The notes: generated by a model not told the origin, from the sequence alone. A stretch of DNA of 64,000 nucleotides from Suttonella sp. R2A3 (GCF_021513215.1 NZ_CP090975.1:1233501-1297500); one strand, 5' to 3'. Positions 37,922 through 47,992 are shown, counted from the stretch's first letter. Made by a program: numbers and translations.

Positions 37922-39349
37922 ATGAAAAAAGCTCTGTTAGCCGTTGCCGTGCTCTATGCAGCGGGTGCATTAGTCGCACCATATTTTGTCTCAAAAGCAA
38001 CCGAAGAACAAGTGCGCAAAAATTTTGATGAAATGCCTACGGGGTTGCTAGCAGCACAAGGTATCGAAATTTCGTTAACCGATTACCAACGGGGTTATTT
38101 CAGCTCCGATGCCAAAGTTCATTTTAAATGGGCCGATACATATCTTGATGAGGTTTATTATGAAAGTGATCTTGATGTTCATATCAGCCACGCGCCATTA
38201 AGCTTATCCGGATTGAATACGCATATTGCAACAACTACCCAGGCTGCGCAGCCAACCGGCGTTGTTGGTGAGCATTTACCTAAAGACTGGCTGATGACAC
38301 AAACCAAAAATACGTTTTTTGGTAACATTAAATCCCACACTGAGCTAAAAGAAGTTACCGCTAAAGACGATAGCAGCACCACTATCTTCTTTAAAGGTGC
38401 GGAAATTGATTATCAAGCTCCGAGAAAAAATCCCGAAAAAGCCGATATTAAAATCGCTTTTTCTGGGGCAGATATAAAAGCTGAGGATGGTTTTGCCACG
38501 CTCTCAGACTTTAACCTTCACGCCTATAATCTTGATGATAGAACAGCCACTGTTGATATTGACACGCTTAATTTTGTCTTTAATGATGAAAAAACTGGAT
38601 CAAAGGCCAATATCGACATTAAAGATTTCAACGAAAAAGTTAGCGTCACCTCAGAAGGTCTTCCCTCCGCGCTTGGTTTATCAGCAGATCAGTTAACCTA
38701 TAATATCGCCCCAGAAGGCAAGGATAGGGTTAGTGGAGAGTTTAAAGATTTTGAATTGCTCTATGGCTTTTTACCGGAAGACGAAGATTATCGTTTACAA
38801 ATCACGGCTAAAGGTAAATTTAAAGTTAATGACCTACCTGCAGAGAGCGAGCGTTTAATCCCAGATCAAATGGATGTAGACATCTCGGTTGCACCGTTTA
38901 CCGCCGACAGCGTGAATGCCTTTTCTGAGGGCTTAATGACGAACGCTATTATCGGCACCTTAGATCAATATACGCTGCAAATGCTTAGCAAAGACTTATT
39001 TGATAGCAACTTATTCGCACAAGATCTACACGCAAACATCAACATCGATCTAGATAAGAAAGATGAGAATATGCTCAATATCGCGGGCGAATTTGTCGAG
39101 AATATCCGCAGTGAAGAAGATCAATGGGCGATGGAGGAAGATCCACAGGCGATCCGTCGTTTATTAGCAGGTACACACCTTAAAGCACAGGCGAGCAAAG
39201 CATTCGTTGGCAACTCTGGTTTATCGTTTGCGTTGCTGATGAGTGGCGTGCCGCAAGATAAACTCTATGACGACGATGGTAATCTTGATGCTGAGCTAAA
39301 TATCACCCCAGACGCCGCAACACTTAATGGTGAACCACTGCCGTTCTAA
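37922..39349 (+). CDS. YdgA family (DUF945) protein
   Basis: A 475-residue protein of the YdgA/DUF945 family, anchored by an N-terminal signal segment (KKALLAVAVLYAAGALVAPYFVS, about 2-24). The rest is periplasmic, with long runs of alternating beta strands like ADIKIAFSGADIKAEDG, a pattern typical of beta-rich AsmA-like envelope proteins. The family function is unknown. A good GAGGA ribosome site precedes the ATG and a strong terminator follows. Confidence 0.82.
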   Translation: MKKALLAVAVLYAAGALVAPYFVSKATEEQVRKNFDEMPTGLLAAQGIEISLTDYQRGYFSSDAKVHFKWADTYLDEVYYESDLDVHISHAPLSLSGLNTHIATTTQAAQPTGVVGEHLPKDWLMTQTKNTFFGNIKSHTELKEVTAKDDSSTTIFFKGAEIDYQAPRKNPEKADIKIAFSGADIKAEDGFATLSDFNLHAYNLDDRTATVDIDTLNFVFNDEKTGSKANIDIKDFNEKVSVTSEGLPSALGLSADQLTYNIAPEGKDRVSGEFKDFELLYGFLPEDEDYRLQITAKGKFKVNDLPAESERLIPDQMDVDISVAPFTADSVNAFSEGLMTNAIIGTLDQYTLQMLSKDLFDSNLFAQDLHANINIDLDKKDENMLNIAGEFVENIRSEEDQWAMEEDPQAIRRLLAGTHLKAQASKAFVGNSGLSFALLMSGVPQDKLYDDDGNLDAELNITPDAATLNGEPLPF

Positions 39350-39375
39350 CAAGCAGGAATCCGCCAATCTAGCAA

Positions 39376-39404
39376 TAAAAAAGGGCGCTACTGCGCCCTT
39401 TTTG
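39376..39404. terminator. Bidirectional terminator
   Basis: AAAAAGGGCGC and GCGCCCTTTTT form a stem with a TACT loop between the convergent YdgA-type and MscS genes. Confidence 0.92.
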
Positions 39405-39406
39405 CG

Positions 39407-40585
39407 TTATTCACCTTTATCTTTCTTTGCTGCAAAAAATGGCTCTAACGCTTTAGCGCCATCGATATGCAACTGCAGGTGCGGGAATGGAATTTCTATC
39501 TCATGGGCGTCTAGCGCTTTTTTTGCCGCTTCCAGAATGGTCATGCGAATCGTCGGATAGCGACCAAGATCTTCATCGCTTAACCAGATACGCATCAGGA
39601 CATTAACCGAACTATCGCCCAATTCCTTGACCATCACAACCGGTGCCGGACGTGTGAGCACCACCTCAAAAGATTCAATCACCTCTAGTAGCACTTCACG
39701 TACTTGATCAATATCGCTTTTATACGCGACGCCAAGCGGTATATCGACACGCAGCGGCCCACCATGAGAAAGATTGGTAACCACCGAGCCGGCCAAATCT
39801 TTATTGGGAATCGATACATATTCGTTATTGCGCGTACGAATACGCGTGGTGCGCAAGGTAAGCCCTTTAACCCGTCCTTCATGGTCGTTGGTGCGAATCC
39901 AATCGCCAATACGAAACGGACGGTCAATCAGCAAGGTAATACCACTGATAAAGTTAGCGAGGATGTCTTGTGCAGCAAAACCGACCGCCAAACCAACCAC
40001 ACCCAAACCACCAAGAATCGGCAGTAAATTAACCCCGAACTGACGAAAGATTAAATAAATCCCGAGCAACACGAGCAAAATCCGCACGATATTTTTCAAC
40101 AGCAAGGTCAGGCTTTCGTCAAAATCATGGCGCCTTGATTGCAGGCGAATAAAATAATGTAGCCCTGACCACCCCAGCAGTAAAAACAACAGCAGCGCAT
40201 AAGCGCGCGCAATCGACGCGGTATAGTTTTCAGTAAACGGCATCAGCGCAAAGACCGTCACTGCACAAATCATTAGCCAGGTGAGGCGGATAACCGTTTG
40301 GCTCAGCTGCCTGGCGGCTTTATATTTATCGTCATCTTTAATCATCCGTCGCAGCAAGGTCGAACTTGCCAGACGCAATCCCCAGAAAATCAGGGTATAA
40401 AGGACCACCAAAATAACTGCAGCAAGGATAAACGGCAGATAATCCCAAGCTTGCGCCAACATCGGCACCCCTTGTTCCTGCCATAAATCACTTAAGGTAT
40501 TGATACCAAGGACTTCATCAACATCGGTAAAATCAATATCACCAGGGACGGTATCCGTATTTTGTGTGCTGCCGGATTCTGCCAT
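39407..40585 (-). CDS. MscS family mechanosensitive ion channel
   Basis: A 392-residue small-conductance mechanosensitive channel. An extended acidic N-terminus (about 1-45) precedes the TM helices (about 48-72, 95-116, 127-144 and 168-190). The pore-lining helix contains LGGLGVVGLAVGFAAQD (about 195-211) with the Gly/Ala packing pattern of MscS TM3. A beta domain (RPFRIGDWI onward) and the C-terminal alpha-beta domain (to about 385) complete it. It protects cells from hypo-osmotic shock. The precise subtype (MscS versus YbdG/MscM) is not clear; four or more helices suggest the larger type. Confidence 0.87.
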   Translation of the reverse strand: MAESGSTQNTDTVPGDIDFTDVDEVLGINTLSDLWQEQGVPMLAQAWDYLPFILAAVILVVLYTLIFWGLRLASSTLLRRMIKDDDKYKAARQLSQTVIRLTWLMICAVTVFALMPFTENYTASIARAYALLLFLLLGWSGLHYFIRLQSRRHDFDESLTLLLKNIVRILLVLLGIYLIFRQFGVNLLPILGGLGVVGLAVGFAAQDILANFISGITLLIDRPFRIGDWIRTNDHEGRVKGLTLRTTRIRTRNNEYVSIPNKDLAGSVVTNLSHGGPLRVDIPLGVAYKSDIDQVREVLLEVIESFEVVLTRPAPVVMVKELGDSSVNVLMRIWLSDEDLGRYPTIRMTILEAAKKALDAHEIEIPFPHLQLHIDGAKALEPFFAAKKDKGE

Positions 40586-40612
40586 AAGAACCTCTTTATC
40601 ATGGTGATTTTT

Positions 40613-41497
40613 TTATGATAGCGCTTTTTCCCGTCCAAGATGCGATAAAATCAACACCAACACGCCACCAACACACAGGCACAACAACACGACGATAATC
40701 GATGCATCTCCAGCATATGCCCATGGTGCAAGGTTATCGCCAGCCGCGTCTTTCCAAGGCCAAAGCAAAAACAGCGACCCGGCGACAAAGCCGGTTAACA
40801 GCGCAATCATCGGTTGATAAAAGTGCGCAAACAGCCATTTCAGCACGTGGGTAAAACTCAGCAACCCACAAATCGCACCCGCACCTACCACAGCGATAAG
40901 CAAAAGATTACGTTCATGCACCGCAGTAAGAATAGGCTCGTAAGCACCGAGTATGAGCAAAATAAATGCGCCAGAAATACCGGGCAAAATCATCGCACAA
41001 ATCGCCAAAGCACCAGCAAAAAAGAGAAACCATAGGCTTGGCGTTCCTTGCATTTTTGGCAAAAGCGCAATACTCACCGCCAGCGCTGCACCAATCGCGG
41101 CAATGGTGAGTAATTTGGGCGTCCAACGTGACACATCTTGACGCAGCACCCACACACTCGCCGCCACCAAACCAAAGAAAAATGCCATAATCAGCACCGG
41201 TTGATGGGTAAGCAAGTATTTAATAATCCCAGCCAGACTCACCACACTGGTTGCTATACCGGCAAATAATGTGAGCAGAAATCCGCCATCAACATAGCGC
41301 CACAGCGCCGCAAATCCTTGAGTTCGCCAAACAGCCCAGGCATGAAGTCCAATACGTCCTAGGGCATTGATCAAGCGTTGGTAAATCCCGCTGATAAAAG
41401 CAATCGTCCCGCCAGAGACCCCGGGGACAACGTCTGCCGCACCCATCGCCATTCCTCTGAGAAACGTTGCGCTGAGCTCGCGCCAATGTCTGAGCAT
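40613..41497 (-). CDS. DUF368 polytopic membrane protein
   Basis: A 294-residue protein of about eight to nine TM helices with the DUF368 signature repeated in two halves: GAADVVPGVSGGTIAFISG (about 18-36) and MILPGISGAFILLILGAY (about 166-183). Members have recently been linked to undecaprenyl phosphate recycling (PopT type); that role is likely here but inferred from the family. It sits 27 bases upstream of the mscS gene on the same strand, so both may be in one transcript. Confidence 0.87.
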   Translation of the reverse strand: MLRHWRELSATFLRGMAMGAADVVPGVSGGTIAFISGIYQRLINALGRIGLHAWAVWRTQGFAALWRYVDGGFLLTLFAGIATSVVSLAGIIKYLLTHQPVLIMAFFFGLVAASVWVLRQDVSRWTPKLLTIAAIGAALAVSIALLPKMQGTPSLWFLFFAGALAICAMILPGISGAFILLILGAYEPILTAVHERNLLLIAVVGAGAICGLLSFTHVLKWLFAHFYQPMIALLTGFVAGSLFLLWPWKDAAGDNLAPWAYAGDASIIVVLLCLCVGGVLVLILSHLGREKALS

Positions 41498-41567
41498 AAA
41501 ATTTCCTGTGGTTAGTGTGTTATGCTGCGCATTTTAGCGTGTTATCACAACCTATAGACAGCAAATC

Positions 41568-41867
41568 ATGAGCGATTTTAACAATATTGAAACCGTCGCG
41601 GGCGCGAAAATCCTCGACGAACACACTTTTCCACTCTTCGGCCTCACCGGGTTATTTCAGCGGCTATATGTGGCGGGAAAAGGCATCACCGTCGATTGTG
41701 TGATTGTGTCCCTTGCTGAAGCAGCAGATAAAAGCGACGAAGAATTGCTCAATCTCGTAGTCGCCTCAGGCTATGTACATGAAGATTCGGATGTTACCTT
41801 TCGTCACAACGAATCTTCAGGCTACTTTTATACCTACTTTAATTTCAGCGAAGACAGCGCAGAATAA
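41568..41867 (+). CDS. Small hypothetical protein
   Basis: 99 residues, acidic and soluble, no signal or TM segment. It has hydrophobic strands (LFGLTGLFQRLYVAG, VDCVIVSLAEAAD) and an aromatic-rich end (SSGYFYTYFNFSEDSAE). I do not recognise the family. It is transcribed divergently from the DUF368 gene (70 bases between starts) and converges on hemN. Confidence 0.6.
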   Translation: MSDFNNIETVAGAKILDEHTFPLFGLTGLFQRLYVAGKGITVDCVIVSLAEAADKSDEELLNLVVASGYVHEDSDVTFRHNESSGYFYTYFNFSEDSAE

Positions 41868-41905
41868 ACGGGTGGGTTAGCGCACTAACCCATCCTCAAT
41901 ATAGA

Positions 41906-43282
41906 TTAAATGACTTTAGAAAAGCGTTTTTGCGGTAGCTCACGCAAATAAGCATCAAAAATCATCGCAATATTACGGATTAACAGGCGACCAATCGGCT
42001 CAACCGTGAGTCCCACTTCATCTAAACGAATCAAACCGTCTTTAGCAAATGGCTCAAGACGCTGCCATTCTTCAGCAAAGTACGCTTGTGCATCGATATT
42101 AAAACGTTCAGAAACCGCTTCGAGCGAAAGTTTTAGGTTGCACATGATTTCGGTAATCGCATAACCACGAATATGATCATCTTCGCTTAACGGTACCCCG
42201 CGCTCCACCGGCAAGCCACCAGCATCAAGCTCAGCGTAATATTTGCTGCGCGCTTTTTGATGTTGGTTGTAGCTGTTTTTGAGCATCGAAATGGCGCTCA
42301 CGCCAAAGCCAAGCAAATCACATTCAGAAAACGTCGAATAGCCTTGGAAATTACGGTATAGCGTGCCATTTTTTTGGTGGTGTACCAAAGAATCATCAGG
42401 TTTGGCAAAGTGATCCAGGCCAATAAATTCATAGCCCGCCTCTGTGAGCATCTCAATCGTCGAACGTAAAATCCCCAGCTTGGTATCGCTGTCAGGTAAA
42501 TCACCGTCGTTGATTTGTTTTTGCGCGCCAAAAAGGTGCGGCATATGCGCATAATTAAACACCGCAATCCGATCGGGCGATAAGCGAATCACCTCGCGTA
42601 AGGTCTGACGGAATTTATCAACCGTTTGCAGCGGCAGGCCATAAATAAGATCCACCGAAATCGAATGATAGCCTAACTCTCGGCTTGAGCGCATCACCGC
42701 CTCAACATCTTCTAGCGGCTGCACACGATTAACTGCTTCCTGGACTGCCGGATCAAAATCCTGCACGCCAAAGCTGACGCGGTTAAAGCCGAGCGAGCGC
42801 AAATGGGCGAGATAATCATGATCCACCGTGCGCGGGTCAATCTCGATGCTGAACTCGCCCTCTTCGTCGCCGACGAAGTTAAACTGTTCATGGAGCATAC
42901 CGAGCAGCTCGGTTTGTTCTTCTTTACTGATAAAGGTTGGTGTGCCGCCGCCAAAATGCAGCTGTACAACTTTGCGGTCACGATCAATATGCTCGGCTTG
43001 ACGCTTGATATCCATGCGCAAATAGCGTAGATATTCTTCGGCCTGTGCGGTATTACGGGTGATGATTTTATTACACGCACAGAAATAGCAAACATGGCGA
43101 CAAAACGGAATATGCACATACAACGACAAATCACGCCCTTCTTCATTGCTCGCCTGCAAAGCCGCGATATACTCGTCGTTACCAAAAGCATCGGTAAACT
43201 GCACAGCAGTGGGGTAAGAAGTGTAGCGTGGACCACTCATTGCGTATTTATCAATGAGTGCTGCGTCAAAATATGCCGTCAT
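41906..43282 (-). CDS. hemN: Oxygen-independent coproporphyrinogen III oxidase
   Basis: A radical SAM enzyme that decarboxylates coproporphyrinogen III in oxygen-poor conditions. From the ATG at 43282 (458 residues) the cluster motif CRHVCYFCAC (C61, C65, C68, C70) is in place, with GGGTPTF after it; the N-terminal YAMSGPRYTSYPTA and the long C-terminal HemN domain (after about 370) separate it from HemW. An in-frame ATG 21 codons upstream is unlikely because it adds an unrelated stretch. No clear FNR box was found in the promoter. With hemB, a second heme gene in the window. Confidence 0.94.
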   Translation of the reverse strand: MTAYFDAALIDKYAMSGPRYTSYPTAVQFTDAFGNDEYIAALQASNEEGRDLSLYVHIPFCRHVCYFCACNKIITRNTAQAEEYLRYLRMDIKRQAEHIDRDRKVVQLHFGGGTPTFISKEEQTELLGMLHEQFNFVGDEEGEFSIEIDPRTVDHDYLAHLRSLGFNRVSFGVQDFDPAVQEAVNRVQPLEDVEAVMRSSRELGYHSISVDLIYGLPLQTVDKFRQTLREVIRLSPDRIAVFNYAHMPHLFGAQKQINDGDLPDSDTKLGILRSTIEMLTEAGYEFIGLDHFAKPDDSLVHHQKNGTLYRNFQGYSTFSECDLLGFGVSAISMLKNSYNQHQKARSKYYAELDAGGLPVERGVPLSEDDHIRGYAITEIMCNLKLSLEAVSERFNIDAQAYFAEEWQRLEPFAKDGLIRLDEVGLTVEPIGRLLIRNIAMIFDAYLRELPQKRFSKVI

Positions 43283-43372
43283 GTCGTTCTCTTTATTGAA
43301 GTTGTCGGCGTATTTTAACAAAACAAACCACAGATAACATGACACAGCGCAATAGTTACTAGGTTGTATAGC

Positions 43373-44203
43373 CTAGCGATACGCTTCAACCCAATACTTA
43401 TCCGCCAGCTTTTCCTGATAGCGCGCTAAAGTCACATCAAGCCGCTCTTTAACCACCAACATTTGTTGACCGCTGGCATGAATCACATGCTCACGATCAA
43501 TAGCGATCATCACATGCCCTGGAAGAAAAATCAGATCATTGGCTTGCACGGCATCGAGCGCAATCCGTCGAGCTTGTTCACGCAAAAACAGTAGCTGTAA
43601 ATCAGAATCACGCGGAATCAGCTGCCCGGCACGGCGATAACACAGCTGTGACAGCGCCGAACAATCAAGGCCGGCGACGCTTCGCCCACCCCAAATATAG
43701 GTTTTCCCCAAACATTCATGCGCCGTAATATGCGGCGCAATCATTTGCTCTGCACTCAACACATGGACGTCCTGCACCCAGCCTAGATCAGCAATATGCA
43801 AGTATCCATCACAAGCCTCATCGGGGGTGAACACACTATCAGGTGGAAGCACCGTGATCGGCGTGCTTTTAAAGTGTGGCTCAGCGGTTATTGGCGCTGC
43901 ATAACGCGTACTGTGGGTCGCTTGTGACATCATACAAGAATGCTGGCGAAATGCTGTTTTGCCTAACCAACCACTATAGCCATCACGCAGACTTTGCGCT
44001 AACCACCAATCATGGTTCTGTGCCAATAAACGTAGCGGTTCACCATAGGTAAATTGCGTTAGCCGCGCGCTGTGTTCATCAGGTTGCGCGAATACCCACG
44101 CCTCAGCCACACAAACGCTGGCATAACCTTGTGTTTCACCCTGCGGATATAAGCGCGTGTCTTGCTTACTCGCCTCAGCGAGGTCAAAAAAATCGTGGTT
44201 CAT
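43373..44203 (-). CDS. SH3 and NlpC/P60 domain cell-wall peptidase
   Basis: A 276-residue peptidase with an SH3b-like N-terminal region (about 25-150) and a C-terminal NlpC/P60 domain. The catalytic Cys is in YIWGGRSVAGLDCSALSQ (about residues 174-191) and the catalytic His in GHVMIAIDREHVIH. It resembles YkfC-type gamma-D-glutamyl-diaminopimelate endopeptidases used in muropeptide recycling. No clear signal peptide is present, so it may act in the cytosol, consistent with recycling by AmgK/MurU in the same genome. Its start overlaps the xseA stop as ATGA. Confidence 0.82.
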   Translation of the reverse strand: MNHDFFDLAEASKQDTRLYPQGETQGYASVCVAEAWVFAQPDEHSARLTQFTYGEPLRLLAQNHDWWLAQSLRDGYSGWLGKTAFRQHSCMMSQATHSTRYAAPITAEPHFKSTPITVLPPDSVFTPDEACDGYLHIADLGWVQDVHVLSAEQMIAPHITAHECLGKTYIWGGRSVAGLDCSALSQLCYRRAGQLIPRDSDLQLLFLREQARRIALDAVQANDLIFLPGHVMIAIDREHVIHASGQQMLVVKERLDVTLARYQEKLADKYWVEAYR

Positions 44204-45543
44204 GGTTTTTTACTCCGTCGCACCACATCACAATGCAGTATCCCTTGATTAAGGCGAACATGAATCCGCGCCCCGGCGCCCACATCATCACTGTGACGAA
44301 TCATTTGCCGCTGCTCATCAAAGGCCATCGCATACCCTCTTGCCAACACGTTCAGCGGGCTTAATGCATTAAGGTTACCGGCCAAGCGTTCAAGGCGCGA
44401 CATATGGCGTTGTTGCTCGCGAACGACCCCTTGCTGCAAACGCTGCTGAAGCTCGCTAATATGTTGGGTTTCGCGCTGGTGGCGTCTGTGTAAAGGCACT
44501 AGCGACAACCGCGATTGAATCTGTGCCACACGCTGTCGCTGTTGAGTTAAGCGCGTGGTCATATTACGCTGCAGGCGTGCGCTCAACTCATCACAACGCT
44601 GGCTGTGCTGCTGCACACGTCGCGTCGGATTTTGTTGGCTAAGGCGATGACCTAAATGCAGCACCTGTTGCTGGTATTGACTGATGATCCGTTGCACGCG
44701 CTGATTAACGTGGCTCAAGCGCTGTTGTTGACGCGCTAAAGTTTCAGCCAGTGCGGGAATGGCTTGTTCGGCAGCAGCGGTTGGCGTTGGCGCACGCAAA
44801 TCAGCGGCAAAATCGCTGAGCGTCACATCGATCTCATGCCCCACACCGCTGATAATCGGCAGTTTGCTCGCCACAATCGCGCGCACCAAATCCGGATCAT
44901 TAAACGCCCATAAATCTTCTAGGCTGCCGCCACCACGAATGAGCAATAACGTATCGCATTCTTGACGACGGTTTGCGGTCTCAATTTGTGTCATCAGTTG
45001 CGGTGCGGCGCGTTCACCTTGCACCAGGCTGGGATAAATAATCACCGGTATAAACGGATGGCGGCGCTTAAGCGTAGTCAGCGCATCGTGCAGTGCCGCG
45101 CCACTGGCTGAGGTAATAATCCCAATCGCGCGTGGGTGGGTGGGGATCGCTTGTTTTAATTCAGCCGCAAACAGTCCTTCAGCGGCAAGCTGCGCCTGTC
45201 GCGCTTTAAAGGCTTGCTCCAGTGCACCCACGCCCGCAGGCTCCAGCTGATCGATAATCAGCTGATAATTCCCACGCGGTTCGTAAAGACTAACCCGCCC
45301 ATGCGCGCGCACCGCAATACCGTTGTCTATCTCGGCAAGAGGGATTTTTAAGCCAAAGCGGCTGCCTTTAAACAGTGCGCAGCTAATTTGTGCGCTACTG
45401 TCTTTGAGACTGAAATATAAATGCCCTGAGGCTGGGCGTGCGAGATTCGACAGCTCACCTTCCACCCACACATCGCCAAAGCTCAGCTCTAACTCACTGC
45501 GCACCTGGCGATTCAGTTCGCTGACGCTAAAAGTCGTGCTCAT
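44200..45543 (-). CDS. xseA: Exodeoxyribonuclease VII large subunit
   Basis: XseA degrades single-stranded DNA with XseB. The 447 residues include an N-terminal OB fold (about 1-100), the catalytic region with GIITSASGAALHDAL and RGGGSLEDLW (about 187-196), and a long coiled-coil (about 255-400) rich in Gln/Arg that binds XseB. The start ATG directly adjoins the sdhE stop, with no spacing. xseB is not adjacent. Confidence 0.95.
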   Translation of the reverse strand: MSTTFSVSELNRQVRSELELSFGDVWVEGELSNLARPASGHLYFSLKDSSAQISCALFKGSRFGLKIPLAEIDNGIAVRAHGRVSLYEPRGNYQLIIDQLEPAGVGALEQAFKARQAQLAAEGLFAAELKQAIPTHPRAIGIITSASGAALHDALTTLKRRHPFIPVIIYPSLVQGERAAPQLMTQIETANRRQECDTLLLIRGGGSLEDLWAFNDPDLVRAIVASKLPIISGVGHEIDVTLSDFAADLRAPTPTAAAEQAIPALAETLARQQQRLSHVNQRVQRIISQYQQQVLHLGHRLSQQNPTRRVQQHSQRCDELSARLQRNMTTRLTQQRQRVAQIQSRLSLVPLHRRHQRETQHISELQQRLQQGVVREQQRHMSRLERLAGNLNALSPLNVLARGYAMAFDEQRQMIRHSDDVGAGARIHVRLNQGILHCDVVRRSKKP

Positions 45544-45786
45544 TTATAAGCCATTACTGTTTTTAACCTTCAGCACATCAATCAACGCCTGAATCTCAGG
45601 ATCATCGTCCTGGCAACGGTCAAAGAGTAAATCAACAATCAGCGGGTCTTGATATTCGAGCAAACGCTCAAATGCCGCTTGCTCGGAAGCAGTGGCCTGT
45701 GGGTAATCATGCTGATAATAATCATCGACCAACAAATCGAGTTCTTTCATGCCACGACGGCACAGCCATTTAATTTTAGCGCTCAT
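45544..45786 (-). CDS. sdhE: FAD assembly factor SdhE
   Basis: 80 residues, the standard length of SdhE (YgfY). It helps attach FAD covalently to SdhA (and FrdA). The RGxxE motif is present as CRRGMKELD (about residues 9-17). It is the first gene of the run sdhE-xseA-NlpC. A weak ribosome site precedes the start. Confidence 0.92.
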   Translation of the reverse strand: MSAKIKWLCRRGMKELDLLVDDYYQHDYPQATASEQAAFERLLEYQDPLIVDLLFDRCQDDDPEIQALIDVLKVKNSNGL

Positions 45787-45923
45787 GATCGGTCCTCATC
45801 TGGTTTGTGTCTATGATATAGCAGATAACGCGTTCATCCCAGACTAACCTTGATTCTAAGGGGCAGAAACGCTTCCATTGTCACAAGTTTTTGGTCTATG
45901 ATGCTTATCTTTTGGACAAATGT

Positions 45924-47093
45924 ATGCCGCAGTGGATTAAAGATACGCGTGTCTCAGCAATCGTTGCTGGTTGGATCGTCGTTTTAGTGGGCTTTACCAG
46001 CTCAGTGGCATTAATCTTTCAAGCGGCGATCACCGCTGGCGCTGATCAGACACAAGTCGCGAGTTGGATTAGTGCGTTATCCTTTGCCACTGGCCTGAGT
46101 ACCTTAGCTTTATCGTGGTGGTATAAGATGCCGATTATCACCGCATGGTCTACGCCTGGCGCTGCCCTACTCATCACCGCACTCGCGCCTTTTACCCTCG
46201 CTGAAGCCACCGGCGCGTTTATTTTCAGCGCAATATTGATTTTATTGAGCGGCCTCACAGGGATCTTCGCACGCTTTATGGATCTCATTCCACAATCGAT
46301 CAGCGCTGCAATGCTCGGTGGCATTTTGCTGACCTTTGGTTTGGATGTCTTTCGCATGCCGCTCGAGCTTGGTGGTCTGCCGCTGGTGTTATTCGCCGTG
46401 TGGCTGATCGCGCGACGCATCATCCCTAAATACACGATCTTACTGGTGATGATCGTTGGGCTGGTGTGGGTTTGGTGGCAGCAAGGCTTACCACTTGAGG
46501 AAGTTAACATGCAGATCAGCGCGCCTGTATGGGTCATGCCAAGCTTTAGCCTGCAAGCGATGATCAGCGTGGCCCTGCCACTGTTTATTGTCACCATGAC
46601 CTCTCAAAACCTACCCGGGGTGACGGTAATGCGCGCGGCTGGCTATCCACCACCAACCTCTGCAGCGATGAGCGTCACTGGCGGCTTGAACCTACTGTTT
46701 GCGCCATTTGGCGCATTTGCAGTCAATTTAGCAGCGATTACCGCCGCGCTGGCGATGAGCGACGACGCTCATCCGGATAAGCACAAACGCTATACCGCCG
46801 GGATGTGGTCAGGGATTTTTTATCTACTGGTGGCGCTATTTGGCGCAACCGTTACCGCGCTTTTTAGCGCATTTCCGCAAGTGTTTATCGCCGTCCTTGC
46901 CGGGTTAGCGCTCGTGCCTACGATTGCCGCGAGCTTTTGGAGCGCAAGCAAAGATGGTGAATACCGTGAAGCAGCGGTTGTGACGTTTCTCGTCACCGCA
47001 TCAGGCATGAGTCTATGGGGTATTGGTTCGGCTTTTTGGGGGATTGTTTTTGGTCTGCTCGTGATGCTGATTACCAAGAAAAGCGCGCACTAA
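45924..47093 (+). CDS. BenE family transporter
   Basis: A 12-TM transporter of the benzoate/H+ symporter (BenE) family, 389 residues. Family signatures are SVALIFQAA near the start, STPGAALLI (about 74-82), MLGGILLTFGLDVF (about 131-144), and SQNLPGVTVMRAAGYPPP (about 225-242). I chose the ATG at 45924 over one 33 bases upstream because GGA precedes it and the upstream stretch looks non-coding. BenE members outside benzoate clusters may carry other substrates, and no benzoate-degradation genes are near. Confidence 0.85.
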   Translation: MPQWIKDTRVSAIVAGWIVVLVGFTSSVALIFQAAITAGADQTQVASWISALSFATGLSTLALSWWYKMPIITAWSTPGAALLITALAPFTLAEATGAFIFSAILILLSGLTGIFARFMDLIPQSISAAMLGGILLTFGLDVFRMPLELGGLPLVLFAVWLIARRIIPKYTILLVMIVGLVWVWWQQGLPLEEVNMQISAPVWVMPSFSLQAMISVALPLFIVTMTSQNLPGVTVMRAAGYPPPTSAAMSVTGGLNLLFAPFGAFAVNLAAITAALAMSDDAHPDKHKRYTAGMWSGIFYLLVALFGATVTALFSAFPQVFIAVLAGLALVPTIAASFWSASKDGEYREAAVVTFLVTASGMSLWGIGSAFWGIVFGLLVMLITKKSAH

Positions 47094-47932
47094 GACGCGT
47101 CTTGGCGAACATTCAGGCTGATAATGCGTCGCTGATTGGCTTTACTGACGGTAATAATCAGTCCTTGGGCGTGAATACTTTCGCCGATATGCGGCATGCG
47201 ACCTAAGGCCAGCAACACATAGCCACCGATGGTATCAGCGTCTTCGTCGCTTAAGGTGGTATGAAACGCGTCGTTAAACTCATCGATTTCGGTTAACGCT
47301 TGTACTTGGTATGTACCGTCATTAAGCGCAATAATCGGGGCGTCTTCGATCTCATCGTGTTCATCGTCGATTTCGCCAACGATTTCTTCAATCACGTCTT
47401 CAATCGTGACCAGCCCAGATAAATTGCCATACTCATCAATCACCAGCGCCATATGGTTACGGTTGCTGCGAAATTCGCTCAGCATCGCATCAAGCGGCTT
47501 ACTTTCCGGCACAATCGTTGCCGGGCGCAATAGATGCATAAACCCGGATTCGTTATCTAACTCGGTCAGCTGGGGTAATAAGTCTTTACTCAACAGAATA
47601 CCGAGTAATTTCTCATGCTCTTCATCGACCACTGGATGGCGCGAATGCCCTGATTCCAAGATCACCGATAACACTTTCTCCATCGACCAATCTTCTTGCA
47701 GCAGCGTCATCTGCCCGCGCGGCACCATAATATCGCGCACCTGTGTTTCGTGGATATCGAGCAAAGACTCCATCATGCTCACGTTATACGCGCTTAAAGA
47801 GTTGGCTTCTAACGCGTCACGCAGCGCATGACGGATCGCAGCGTGCGGATCTTCATCGTCGCTGGAATCGCCCCAAAGCCCAGTCAGGCGATCCAGCCAG
47901 CCCGTTTTCGGTTCCGAAGAGTCGTCGTTCAT
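47090..47932 (-). CDS. corC: CorC/HlyC-type CBS-domain protein
   Basis: A 280-residue cytosolic protein of the CorC type (without DUF21 membrane domain): acidic N-terminus, two CBS domains (about 65-190; RDIMVPRGQM starts the first), and the CorC/HlyC transporter-associated domain (about 205-280). CorC works with the CorA/Mg efflux system in enteric bacteria. Its stop overlaps the stop of the convergent benE-family gene. No lnt or ybeY neighbour is seen. Confidence 0.87.
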   Translation of the reverse strand: MNDDSSEPKTGWLDRLTGLWGDSSDDEDPHAAIRHALRDALEANSLSAYNVSMMESLLDIHETQVRDIMVPRGQMTLLQEDWSMEKVLSVILESGHSRHPVVDEEHEKLLGILLSKDLLPQLTELDNESGFMHLLRPATIVPESKPLDAMLSEFRSNRNHMALVIDEYGNLSGLVTIEDVIEEIVGEIDDEHDEIEDAPIIALNDGTYQVQALTEIDEFNDAFHTTLSDEDADTIGGYVLLALGRMPHIGESIHAQGLIITVSKANQRRIISLNVRQDAS

Positions 47933-47992
47933 CTTGCTATCAGCTTGTTGAGATAGTTTTATTCTATGCGTTTTTTACGCCGCCACCAAATT

